Assembly (NCBI RefSeq): GCF_017565305.1
Contig: NZ_JAGEKP010000024.1
Location: forward strand, 248,001-312,000
DNA length: 64,000 nt
Origin: Leifsonia sp. TF02-11
GTDB lineage: Bacteria > Actinomycetota > Actinomycetes > Actinomycetales > Microbacteriaceae
Reading direction: 5' to 3'
Part shown: one piece after another, positions 1-7,139 of the stretch
Position numbering within the stretch: position 1 is the stretch's first letter
Layout of the letters: the number at the start of each line of letters is the position of its first letter
Notes under the pieces: model-generated
Seen by the model: only the letters and a program-made list of their open reading frames with translations
The model's database searches: none
What the model was told of the DNA's origin: nothing
Position numbers and translations under genes: made by a program

Positions 1-538
1 CGACCACCTGGAGGCTGTCCTCGGAGATCCGGCGGAGCGGGCTGAACGCCGAGAGAACCGAGGTCAGCTCTGGGTCGTAGCCCAGCACATCGAGCTGTCC
101 GGGTGCGGTCCCCTCCAGCGCGCGCAGCACGATCTGCTCGACGAGGGACCGTGCGGTCGACGGAGTCGCCTCGATCACCACGTTCCCCCGGCCGATGAGA
201 GGGAGCACGAAAGGCACATCGATGTCCTCGTTCACTCCCAGCGGTCCTCCGGCCAGCGACAACCGCCCCAGCGCGATGTGCTCGGCGACGTCGAGCGGAC
301 CGGGGGTGGCGGTCCCCAGCGCATCGCCCAGATCGCGCGCGCGCAGGCTGTGCTCGATGCCTTCCTGGGCTGCCCGGTTGCGTGCGATCGCCCGGTCCCG
401 CTCCAGGGCCGAGCGTGCGGAGCGCACGGCAGCCTCCCGCCGCTCCGACGCCAGTGAGCGAGCCGCGGAGAGGGCGCCGAGAGCACGCGCGTGCGAACCG
501 CGGAGCCGGTCTGCGCTGCGGCTAAGCGCGTCGCTCAT
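1..538 (-). CDS. FtsK/SpoIIIE-like ATPase, N-terminal part (runs off the window)
   Basis: This is the last gene of the Hsp70-type operon and is cut by the window edge, so only about 179 residues are visible. The first 65 residues are rich in Ala, Arg and Glu and look helical, possibly coiled coil. Around residues 108-160 there is a segment of the form PFxLPLxGRGNVVI, followed by a helix and a DVLGYDPEL-like strand. That pattern matches the region just before the Walker A motif in the FtsK/SpoIIIE-type ATPases found in actinobacterial gene clusters. The ATP-binding motifs themselves are outside the window. The ATG start at 538 overlaps the end of the GrpE-like gene by 17 bases, which implies translational coupling. 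The family call is from pattern memory and needs the missing part. Confidence 0.6.
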   Translation of the reverse strand, partial: MSDALSRSADRLRGSHARALGALSAARSLASERREAAVRSARSALERDRAIARNRAAQEGIEHSLRARDLGDALGTATPGPLDVAEHIALGRLSLAGGPLGVNEDIDVPFVLPLIGRGNVVIEATPSTARSLVEQIVLRALEGTAPGQLDVLGYDPELTSVLSAFSPLRRISEDSLQVV

Positions 539-1031
539 CGTCCGCGACCGTGAGGACGACCCGTGCGGGCCGCAGCAGCCTTCCGGCCAGGGCATAGCCG
601 CGGCGCTCCACGGCGGCGATCGAGTTCGGCGGGAGGTCTTCGGCGACGACCGTCGCGACCACTTCATGCACTCTCGCGTCGAACGCTCGGTCATCCTCGA
701 TCTCGACCAGGTCGCGCCGCCGCAGTGCGTCGAGGAGCTCTTCGGCGACGGATTCGGCCAGCTGCTCCGACGGCGGACCCTCGCGCAGCCGGTCCACCGC
801 GAGAAGCACCTCGCGGAACAGGCTTTCGACATCCCGCCTGGCCAGCTGGTCGTTGGCAACGCGGGCCTGCTCCTGAACCGCTTCGATCAGCGCGTTCTTC
901 GCGCGGTCCTCCAGCAGCCGCCGGCGGAAGAGATCGCTGAGCTGGCTCAGCTCGGTCTGCACGGCGGCAAGTGCTCCCGGGGGGACGAGGGTCTCGCCGC
1001 CCGTCTCCTCTACGACCTCCCGCTCGGTCAC
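522..1031 (-). CDS. GrpE-like nucleotide exchange factor
   Basis: The product is 169 residues, close to typical GrpE length. GrpE proteins release ADP from Hsp70. A long helical segment (about residues 20-75, with the LIEAVQEQARVAND region) is followed by a four-helix part and a C-terminal beta-rich tail containing RRGYALAGRLLRPARVVL, which resembles the GY.l..rvlRpA.V.V ending of GrpE. The start is GTG at 1031, because the preceding J-domain gene stops with TGA at 1030-1028 and the two codons form a GTGA overlap. The longer reading frame upstream is only the antisense-like shadow of the J-domain gene. Its likely partner is the Hsp70 at 2193-3725. Confidence 0.88.
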   Translation of the reverse strand: MTEREVVEETGGETLVPPGALAAVQTELSQLSDLFRRRLLEDRAKNALIEAVQEQARVANDQLARRDVESLFREVLLAVDRLREGPPSEQLAESVAEELLDALRRRDLVEIEDDRAFDARVHEVVATVVAEDLPPNSIAAVERRGYALAGRLLRPARVVLTVADDERRA

Positions 1032-2152
1032 TGGAGACCCGTCACGCGTGCGTAGGCAGGAGCCTGTCTGCGGTTCCACTGCCAGCCGGCCATGCGGTGG
1101 GTGCGGACGAAAACGACCACCCACACCACGAGCAGGATGAGGCAGACGACACCGACGAAGGCGCCGCCTCCGCCCATTCCGAAGGCGATGAGCATCACGA
1201 CGAAGGTCACGATCTCGCCGACCAGGAGGCCACCGACTCCGCCCAGGGAGTGGAACTTGACGCTCTCCGCCTGTTCGGTGAGCACACGCACTTCGTCGAC
1301 GTCGTTCTGGAACTGCTTGTCGTCGATCCGCAACGAGTCGATCTTCCGAAGCGTCTCCCGCGTGGCCGCCAGCTGCGCCTCCGTGAGGATGCTCTGCGAT
1401 CCGTCGGCGAAGGTCGACCACGTGCCGGTCGCCTCGTCGAGGAGTGCCAGACCGTAGTAATAGGCGATGAGTTCCGACTGCGGCTCCTTCTCGTGCGCTT
1501 GCCGGAGCTGCCTGACACCGGTGTCGGTGTCGCCGAGAGCGGCGTTGGACACCCCGACCCCGGCCAGATAGTAGGCGTTGTCCGGCGCGAGGACGCTCGC
1601 GCGCCCGTAGGCTGCCAACGCATCTCGCCAGGAGTCGTTCTTCTTGTGCAGGTCGCCGAGCTCGGCATGGTACGGGGCTTCGTTCGGGTTCAGCCGGATA
1701 GCCTCGCTCAGCTCGAAGAGCGCGTCTTGGTCATGGTCGAGGAGCGCCGAGGACACACCGCGGAAATACCACGCCTCGGGATTCTCCGACTGCTGCGCGG
1801 TGGCCTCGCGCGCGGCGTAGTTCGCTTGGGCGGCATTGCCCTGCGACAGATACTCCAGGGTGACCTTCACCCAGTCCCGACCCCCGTCCGGCGCGGCCGG
1901 CACGCGGGCCGGTGCCTGTTCTTGAGCCGCGAGCTGCCTGTCGTAGTCCGCGCGCTTCGTCGCGTCCGTCAAGAGCGCCTCTGCGGCCGAGATGTCGCGC
2001 ATCATCTTCTCGGCGAGCTGCCGGGTCTCCAGCTTGGGATTGCTGGTCTTCGGCTGCCAGAAGCGGCGCTTCTCGCTGACGGCGCGGCTGATGGTGTCCA
2101 CGTCGACCGTAGGGCCGATCTCGAGGACCTCGTAGTAGTTCGTGAAAGTCAT
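1028..2152 (-). CDS. J-domain-like, TPR and membrane protein without HPD
   Basis: The protein has 374 residues. Residues 1-75 look like a J domain (NYYEVLEI start, helix II, then ISAAEALLTDATKRADYDRQL as helix III/IV). The HPD tripeptide needed to stimulate Hsp70 ATPase is missing, with QPK at 33-35 in its place. Residues about 105-235 form tetratricopeptide repeats (YFRGVSSALLDHDQDALFEL, YHAELGDLHKKNDSWRDAL and YLAGVGVSNAALGD). Two hydrophobic helices lie near residues 303-350, followed by a basic tail. The ATG has a good AAGGAG site upstream. It sits 40 bases after the Hsp70 gene and overlaps the GrpE-like gene by 4 bases. It probably acts as a membrane-bound scaffold for the Hsp70 and is unlikely to be a classical co-chaperone. 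Confidence 0.85.
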   Translation of the reverse strand: MTFTNYYEVLEIGPTVDVDTISRAVSEKRRFWQPKTSNPKLETRQLAEKMMRDISAAEALLTDATKRADYDRQLAAQEQAPARVPAAPDGGRDWVKVTLEYLSQGNAAQANYAAREATAQQSENPEAWYFRGVSSALLDHDQDALFELSEAIRLNPNEAPYHAELGDLHKKNDSWRDALAAYGRASVLAPDNAYYLAGVGVSNAALGDTDTGVRQLRQAHEKEPQSELIAYYYGLALLDEATGTWSTFADGSQSILTEAQLAATRETLRKIDSLRIDDKQFQNDVDEVRVLTEQAESVKFHSLGGVGGLLVGEIVTFVVMLIAFGMGGGGAFVGVVCLILLVVWVVVFVRTHRMAGWQWNRRQAPAYARVTGLQ

Positions 2153-2192
2153 GGCTGGCTCCTTGTGCTGGTGCTTGTGCTGCTGCCGGGGT

Positions 2193-3725
2193 TCACTGGA
2201 CGGACAGAGCCGCGACTTTGCCGGCCGCGGTCCGCACCTGTTCGTCGGTGAGGTTGGCTCGGCGGTCCAGCGTGAACGTGCCGAGCGATCGTCCGGCGGC
2301 GAGGTCGGTCAGTTCGACGAAAACGGTCTGGTCGATGTCGTAGGCGTAGGTGACCCGCACGGGCGATCCTTTGGGATAGGGCGGGATCGCCAGTTCCTTC
2401 GAGCCGATCTCCACGACGAACTCGGGGTCGGTGTCGTCGCCTTCTGTCACCTGCACGTTGATCGACGTCTGGTTGTCGACGACGGTGAATCCATCGACGC
2501 TGAGCTTGGCGGGGATCTTGCTGTTGCGCGGGATCACGACGGTATTGACTTCGCGGGTGCTGTCGCCGTCCAGCTGGATGACGCCGAGCGACTGCGACGT
2601 CACATCCGCGATCAGCGGCGCGCCGGCCTCGAAGAGCTCGACCGCCCGGCCGCCCGACGCCGAGTCCTCCATCGCCGCCTGGATGGCCGCCCCGAGCGCT
2701 ACGGCCTCGTCGGGGTGGACAGAGCGCTCGGCCGGACGGCCGGCGAGCCGTTCGACGAGCGAGCGGACCATCGGCATTCTGGTCGATCCCCCGACGAGCA
2801 GGACGTGATCGACCTCCTGCCAGGCGACCCCGGCCTCTTCCAGCACGCGCGCCGTGAGGTCTTCGGTACGGCTGAGCAGGTCGGCGGTGATCCGCTCGAA
2901 CTCCGCACGTTCGATCGTCACCCGGAACGGGCGGCCGTCGGCGGAGACGTGGACGCTCGTCGTGGCCACCGTCGTCAGGCTGCGCTTCGCGATCTCGGCC
3001 TTCTCGCGCAGACCGGCGACCTGGGCGTTGTCTTCGAGGAGGTCGGGTCCACCCTGCTTCTCGATGTCTGCTGCGATGTGCTCGATCAGGCGGTTGTCGA
3101 AGTCGAAACCGCCGAGATTGCGGTCGCCGTCGGTGCCGAGCACGTCGAATCCGGCGTCGGTGATCCGCATCAGGGTCACATCGAAGGTGCCTCCGCCGAG
3201 GTCGTACACGAGCACCGTTCCTTGAGCGGACGTGTCGAGACCGAAGGACAGCGCGGCTGCGGTCGGCTCGTTGAGGACCCGGAGGACGTTCAAGCCGGCG
3301 ATCTCACCGGCGTGCCGCGTGGCGACGCGCCTGGCGTCGTCGAAATAGGCCGGGACGGTGATCACCGCATCGGTCACGGGTTCGCCGAGGGCGAGCTCCG
3401 CATCCTCCTTGAGCCGGCGCAGGATGATCCCGGACACCTCCTCCGCGCTGTACTGCGAGCCGCCGGTCGACTCGAAGCGCCAGGTGGCGTCTCCCATGTT
3501 GCGCTTGACGAACTGGACGACGTCATCCGGTGCGCCGGCCGAGGAGTGCTTGGCCATCGTGCCGACCAGCGGTTCGTCGCGGCCGTCGAACGACTGGAAG
3601 AGCACGACCGACGGCGTGATGCTCTCGCCGTCCCGGTTCGGGAGGATTTCGGGCTCGCCGGTGTCGCGCAGGATGGCGACGGCGGAGTACGTCGTGCCGA
3701 GGTCGATGCCCACGGAGCGCGTCAT
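2193..3725 (-). CDS. Hsp70-family (DnaK-like) chaperone, short form
   Basis: The protein has 510 residues against about 610-640 for housekeeping DnaK. The N-terminal ATPase domain is complete: GIDLGTTYSAVA (phosphate 1), VYDLGGGTFDVTL (phosphate 2) and LVGGSTRMP (adenosine). The AYFDDARRVAT region and NEPTAAAL are also present. A beta-sandwich substrate-binding part follows (about 385-510, containing SQSLGV and VVIPRNSKIPAK). The alpha-helical lid and the EEVD-like tail are missing, so this is an accessory Hsp70. The start is the ATG at 3725, 2 bases after the upstream gene. Further upstream in-frame codons would overlap that gene. It shares an operon with J-like and GrpE-like partners. Confidence 0.95.
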   Translation of the reverse strand: MTRSVGIDLGTTYSAVAILRDTGEPEILPNRDGESITPSVVLFQSFDGRDEPLVGTMAKHSSAGAPDDVVQFVKRNMGDATWRFESTGGSQYSAEEVSGIILRRLKEDAELALGEPVTDAVITVPAYFDDARRVATRHAGEIAGLNVLRVLNEPTAAALSFGLDTSAQGTVLVYDLGGGTFDVTLMRITDAGFDVLGTDGDRNLGGFDFDNRLIEHIAADIEKQGGPDLLEDNAQVAGLREKAEIAKRSLTTVATTSVHVSADGRPFRVTIERAEFERITADLLSRTEDLTARVLEEAGVAWQEVDHVLLVGGSTRMPMVRSLVERLAGRPAERSVHPDEAVALGAAIQAAMEDSASGGRAVELFEAGAPLIADVTSQSLGVIQLDGDSTREVNTVVIPRNSKIPAKLSVDGFTVVDNQTSINVQVTEGDDTDPEFVVEIGSKELAIPPYPKGSPVRVTYAYDIDQTVFVELTDLAAGRSLGTFTLDRRANLTDEQVRTAAGKVAALSVQ

Positions 3726-3727
3726 CG

Positions 3728-4099
3728 TTAGGCCGCCTGGTCGAGACGGGTGATGACCTTCTTGGCGAGAGCCCATCCGCCGCTGGCGACCATCCCGTAC
3801 TTCGTCTTCCAGGCCGACATCCAGGCGGTCACGTGTGTGCGGCCATCGTCGACGGGCTGGAGATGGATCGAGATGACCGCGCCGGAGTCGTTGATGGTGC
3901 GGCGCCGCTTGTTGATGTCGCCTGGTCCCTGCACGTCGGCCCAGAGGACCTTGCTGAAGCTGTCCTCGATGACCTGGCGGGCGCGGGCGGGGCTCAGGGA
4001 GGTGACCGTCTCGTACTGTCGCTTGGCGCGCGCGCTCGTCCAGAATCCGAAGGCGAACAGTGCGATCAACACGAGGATGAGGATCAGGAGGATGCTCAT
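3728..4099 (-). CDS. Small membrane-anchored protein leading the Hsp70 operon
   Basis: The protein has 123 residues and I do not recognise a named family. Residues 2-20 form one strongly hydrophobic helix, followed by Arg/Lys (SARAKRQY), so the rest should be cytoplasmic. The soluble part (about 25-123) looks like a small alpha/beta domain with a polar strand region, with ISIHLQPVDDGRTHVTAWMS as a likely strand pair, resembling START- or SRPBCC-like edges. The start is the ATG at 4099 with AGGAAAGG upstream. The longer upstream frame lacks a ribosome site. It is the first gene of the operon and ends 2 bases before the Hsp70, so it may recruit the chaperone to the membrane. That role is inferred from position only. 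Confidence 0.75.
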   Translation of the reverse strand: MSILLILILVLIALFAFGFWTSARAKRQYETVTSLSPARARQVIEDSFSKVLWADVQGPGDINKRRRTINDSGAVISIHLQPVDDGRTHVTAWMSAWKTKYGMVASGGWALAKKVITRLDQAA

Positions 4100-4197
4100 G
4101 GGGGTGGACCTTTCCTTCTCGGGTGAAGTGGTGCGGATCTCACTGTAGAAATCCGCCGAATGCAGCATTTCCCTGTTGTGTTGCGCTTGAGGGTGTG

Positions 4198-5184
4198 CTA
4201 GGCGTCGATTCCCCAGCACGCGCGGACGACCTCGCGCACCCGCGGCCACTCCGGCGTGGCCGGCGGCCTCCGCAGCGACGCCGCATACTTGCTGAAGTCC
4301 GGTGCCGGGATACCGGCCTGAGCCGAAGCGATGCCGCGGATGCGGGAGATCTCGGTACGCGGAACGGGCAGGTGCGACTGCGGCAGGTAGCCCGTCCACG
4401 ACACGTCGGGCAGCGTTGCAGCAGCGTCGAGCAGCGGAGCCAGCTCACCGCTCAGGCGCAGCCCGAGTCGCTGTCGCTCCGCGAGAGGCGTGTCCAGGTG
4501 GAACCCGATCGGCACCTCCGCTGCCGACAGGAGCCCGGCCAGGCTCGCGACGTGCTCGGAGAGCCACGGGTGCGGGATCAGATAGCGCGCACCGGCTTCG
4601 GCCAGTCGCAGCCGGACGAGCGCGTTGACGTCACCGGAGTGCACCGCGATCACGGGGACCTGGGTCGTCGTGCGCGAGCCCAGGGCGCCGATTCGCGGTA
4701 TCGCTCCGAACCTGTCCAATCGGCGATGCGAGTTGAGCCAGACGAGGATGTAGTCCCACGCGTGGGCAGTGGCAGGGTTGAGGTCCGCCGTCGAGTCCGC
4801 CCAGCAGATGGCTCCCGATTCCGTCAGCACCGTGCGCAAGCCCGCCCGGATGATCGCGTCGTCGGAGATGACCAGCACGCTTGCCCGACCAGGGGCGCTG
4901 CGGAGGATGCGGTGTTCGAGTCTGGTGAGCTCCGAAGCCGCGAGCTCCAGCCGCGGCGTCCCGGCGATGCGTCGCAGCATCGTCGCCCGCCGACGTACCG
5001 TCGAGAGCGACCGGCCGCGCTTGTGAACCGCCACCAGGTAGGCGAACACGTCGCGTGCGCTGAGCGAAGCAGTCGAGGCGAACCCTCGCTCGCCGCACCA
5101 GGTGTCGAGGTCGGCGAGGTCGTTCGTGTAGGCCCGGACGGTGGACGCAGACACCCCTGAAAGGGTGTCCAGCCCGGTCATCAT
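4198..5184 (-). CDS. Integrase SAM-like domain fused to a receiver-like domain
   Basis: The protein has 328 residues. Residues about 12-75 (STVRAYTNDLADLDTWCGERG ... FAYLVAVH ... STVRRRATMLRRIAG) match the N-terminal SAM-like core-binding domain of tyrosine recombinases. No catalytic domain with R-H-R-Y follows. Residues about 101-210 begin ASVLVISDDAIIRAGLRTVL and look like a response-regulator receiver fold (Asp-Asp after strand 1, VPVIAVHSGD as a late strand). A further 110 residues contain PRTEISRIRGIA and resemble a small helical DNA-binding or oligomerisation part. It therefore looks like a DNA-binding regulator built from an integrase fold and not an active recombinase. It starts 12 bases from a perfect inverted repeat and lies 98 bases upstream of the Hsp70 operon on the same strand. 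Confidence 0.7.
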   Translation of the reverse strand: MMTGLDTLSGVSASTVRAYTNDLADLDTWCGERGFASTASLSARDVFAYLVAVHKRGRSLSTVRRRATMLRRIAGTPRLELAASELTRLEHRILRSAPGRASVLVISDDAIIRAGLRTVLTESGAICWADSTADLNPATAHAWDYILVWLNSHRRLDRFGAIPRIGALGSRTTTQVPVIAVHSGDVNALVRLRLAEAGARYLIPHPWLSEHVASLAGLLSAAEVPIGFHLDTPLAERQRLGLRLSGELAPLLDAAATLPDVSWTGYLPQSHLPVPRTEISRIRGIASAQAGIPAPDFSKYAASLRRPPATPEWPRVREVVRACWGIDA

Positions 5185-5195
5185 GCCTCGACCAG

Positions 5196-5218
5196 CGGAT
5201 AGCAGAAACTGCTATCCG
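5196..5218. promoter_or_regulatory. Perfect 23-bp inverted repeat, probable operator
   Basis: The two 10-base arms CGGATAGCAG and CTGCTATCCG are exact reverse complements separated by AAA. The repeat lies 12 bases upstream of the integrase/receiver gene and 71 bases upstream of the small plus-strand gene. It is too close to the start codon to be a terminator for anything and has no T-run. It is best read as a binding site for a dimeric regulator, most simply the adjacent protein itself. Confidence 0.6.
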
Positions 5219-5288
5219 TCGCCCAGGCCACGTGCGACCGACGGCCCGCGCCGGTACTTTTGCATCCACCAACAGAAAGGAGGGCCCG

Positions 5289-5477
5289 ATGAACAAGGGA
5301 GATCTCGTCGTCGCCAGGCGCGATCTGGGTGGCATCTTCCAGGAGAACGTGCCCGCAGGGACCAAAGGGATCGTCACCGAGGCGAGTTGGGGCTCGTACC
5401 GCGTGATGTTCACCCTCTCCGGCTTCTTCGGCGACAGGAAGGTCGAGCTGAGCGTCGACAAAGACGACGTGTTCTGA
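5289..5477 (+). CDS. Small SH3-like hypothetical protein
   Basis: The product is 62 residues. It starts at the ATG at 5289 with a near-ideal AAAGGAGG ribosome site 6 bases upstream, which makes the short gene credible. The sequence is almost entirely short beta strands (KGDLVVARRDLGG, VPAGTKGIVTEAS, YRVMFTLSG and KVELSVDKDDVF), the pattern of an SH3 or KOW-like barrel. The VPAGTKG turn is typical of such folds. I do not recognise a named family. It is divergent from the integrase/receiver gene, shares its 104-base promoter region, and may be under the same palindrome. Confidence 0.7.
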   Translation: MNKGDLVVARRDLGGIFQENVPAGTKGIVTEASWGSYRVMFTLSGFFGDRKVELSVDKDDVF

Positions 5478-5528
5478 ACCCTGCCCGCCGCAGGACAGTC
5501 TCGGGCCCGGAAGCTGCAACACATCCGA

Positions 5529-5567
5529 GGCGGAGATCAAGGCGGTCCTTCGACGGTCGTCTCCGCC
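5529..5567 (+). terminator. Possible weak terminator stem after the small gene
   Basis: GGCGGAGA at 5529-5536 pairs with TCTCCGCC at 5560-5567 around a 23-base loop. There is no T-run, so the call is weak. The rest of the 287-base stretch 5478-5764 holds no gene I can support. It carries three CCGGAA motifs between about 5620 and 5650 and presumably the promoter of the next gene. Confidence 0.3.
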
Positions 5568-5764
5568 CGGGATCGGGCGAAGTGGACCTCAGCATTCCAA
5601 ACGACCGAACTGCGGAGCGTCCGGAATCGTCCGGAACGGAAATGCCGGAACACCCCGTACCCCGCAAATGCGGTATTCCGTGTCCTCACGGGGTCCGGGA
5701 AACTATGGGAGCCTGCATCGCCGCCGCGTCAGGCGCCGACCGACGCTCTACCCGAGGAGTTTCG

Positions 5765-6577
5765 ATGACCGATCAGGACGACCCGGCGGACTCCGTCGCG
5801 ACGTTCGCCTCCGACCTCAGGATGCTGCGCATCGCCGCGGGGAGCCCGACGCTCGCCAGCCTGCAGCACGAGACGGGCATCTCGCGGACGGTCATCTCGG
5901 ATGCTTTCGCAGGCAAGCAGCTGCCCTCGGCACGCACGGTCGATGGAATCGTCCGCGCCTGCAAGGGCGACACCAACGAGTGGCTCCGCCGCAGAGACCT
6001 GCTCGACCCCAAGCAGGCCGCCGACGCCCCGCTTCAGCCGACCCGCAGGGGACCAGGGCGCCCGCGGTGGAGCATCGTCTCCCTCATCGCGGTGATCGCG
6101 TTCGTCCTCGGAGCCGCCGTGGCCGGCGGCGTCACCTCGACGGCCATGGGCTCGCAGGTTCACGCTCTGCAGGCGAAGCTCAAAGCCGCCGGCCCCGTGA
6201 ACCCCAACGCGCAGATCATCGTCCGCACGGGAGTGGACCCCGCCATGACTCCGTGCGTGAACGACGCCAAAGTGGCAGCCTCCGAAGACCGCCCCGACAA
6301 CACGCGCATTCAGATCGTCTGGTCCAACAAGTGCTATGCCGGGTGGGCGCGCATCGCCCGCTACGACGGCAAGGCCGAGGGAAATGAAGTGCAGGTGTCG
6401 ATCTACCCGGAGACCGCGCCGCACGGACCGGATCGACAGGATGCGACCGAGCCGGGCGTCCAAGGCGCTTACACCATGCTGGTGGTGCGGCCTTCGCCGC
6501 AGACCCGCCTGTGCGCCGTCGGGAGCATCACCCTGGACGGAAAGACGATCAGCCTGGGGGATCCGATCTGCACCTGA
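5765..6577 (+). CDS. XRE-type HTH membrane protein with DUF2690-like domain
   Basis: The protein has 270 residues. Residues about 14-75 form a helix-turn-helix (LRMLRIAAGSPTLASLQHETG ... RTVISDAFAGKQLPSARTVDGIVRAC), which resembles the degenerate XRE domain often seen in actinobacteria. Residues about 103-125 are one transmembrane helix. The exported part (about 155-270) has paired cysteines (CVNDAK and NKCYAGWARI) and resembles DUF2690, a domain commonly attached to such HTH proteins. The topology suggests a membrane-bound transcription factor or envelope sensor. I chose the ATG at 5765, which has a GAGGAG stretch upstream. A longer in-frame start exists but has no ribosome site. Confidence 0.8.
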   Translation: MTDQDDPADSVATFASDLRMLRIAAGSPTLASLQHETGISRTVISDAFAGKQLPSARTVDGIVRACKGDTNEWLRRRDLLDPKQAADAPLQPTRRGPGRPRWSIVSLIAVIAFVLGAAVAGGVTSTAMGSQVHALQAKLKAAGPVNPNAQIIVRTGVDPAMTPCVNDAKVAASEDRPDNTRIQIVWSNKCYAGWARIARYDGKAEGNEVQVSIYPETAPHGPDRQDATEPGVQGAYTMLVVRPSPQTRLCAVGSITLDGKTISLGDPICT

Positions 6578-6635
6578 CCGCTACGTGCAGACCGTGGACC
6601 GCGCCCGGCCGACGAATGAACGCGATCGCTTCCGC

Positions 6636-7082
6636 TCATCCATCACCGAGCCCAGCGGACAGCTGACCGATGAGTGCGCCGAGTCCGGCGGCGAGGACGT
6701 GGGCGTCCGTGAGCGGCAGCCACCAGCATGTCCAGCTGATCGGCTCATGTCCGGTGGGCACATCGGGCTCGCCGGCTCTCCACCGTTCGCGCGGGTCTCC
6801 GCTCGGCAACGTCACGTGGAAGAAGTGGCGGACGGCGATCTCATCGCGGGCCGGACGCAGGTCGTATCGGGCGACGCCCAGCTTGCGCACTATTCGGCCC
6901 CGTCGCCCGGTCTCTTCGCAGAGCTCCCGCACTGCTGCGTGCTCCGGTGACTCGTTCGCCGCGATGGTGCCGGCGGGAACCTGCACGCCGGCCACTTCGA
7001 TCGGGACGGTGTCGTGCGTGAAGACGAGGAGGTGGTGGCCGTGGGTGACGTAGCAGACGACCTTCTGGACTTCGGCGGTCAT
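6636..7082 (-). CDS. Nudix hydrolase
   Basis: The product is 148 residues. A complete Nudix box occupies residues 38-60: G38, E44, then REL at 52-54 and EETG at 56-59, fitting GX5EX7REUXEEXGU. Nudix enzymes hydrolyse nucleoside diphosphates linked to another group and need Mg or Mn bound by the box glutamates. The substrate cannot be read from the sequence. It is convergent with the XRE-type gene (58-base gap) and separated by 57 bases from the end of the ROK gene, on the same strand. Confidence 0.93.
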   Translation of the reverse strand: MTAEVQKVVCYVTHGHHLLVFTHDTVPIEVAGVQVPAGTIAANESPEHAAVRELCEETGRRGRIVRKLGVARYDLRPARDEIAVRHFFHVTLPSGDPRERWRAGEPDVPTGHEPISWTCWWLPLTDAHVLAAGLGALIGQLSAGLGDG

Positions 7083-7139
7083 GAACGCAGCACTTTCAGC
7101 TCATCGGTGACGTTCGACGATCAGGCGGAGCGGAGGCCG

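Noticed and set aside
2142-3731. A 529-codon frame opposite the Hsp70 gene
   Set aside because: The Hsp70 family match on the other strand is unambiguous, and the antisense product has random high-GC composition.
4100-4197. HspR or CIRCE heat-shock operator before the Hsp70 operon
   Set aside because: A single CTTGAG lies at 4186-4191 but there is no inverted partner at the expected spacing, and no CIRCE-like repeat is seen.
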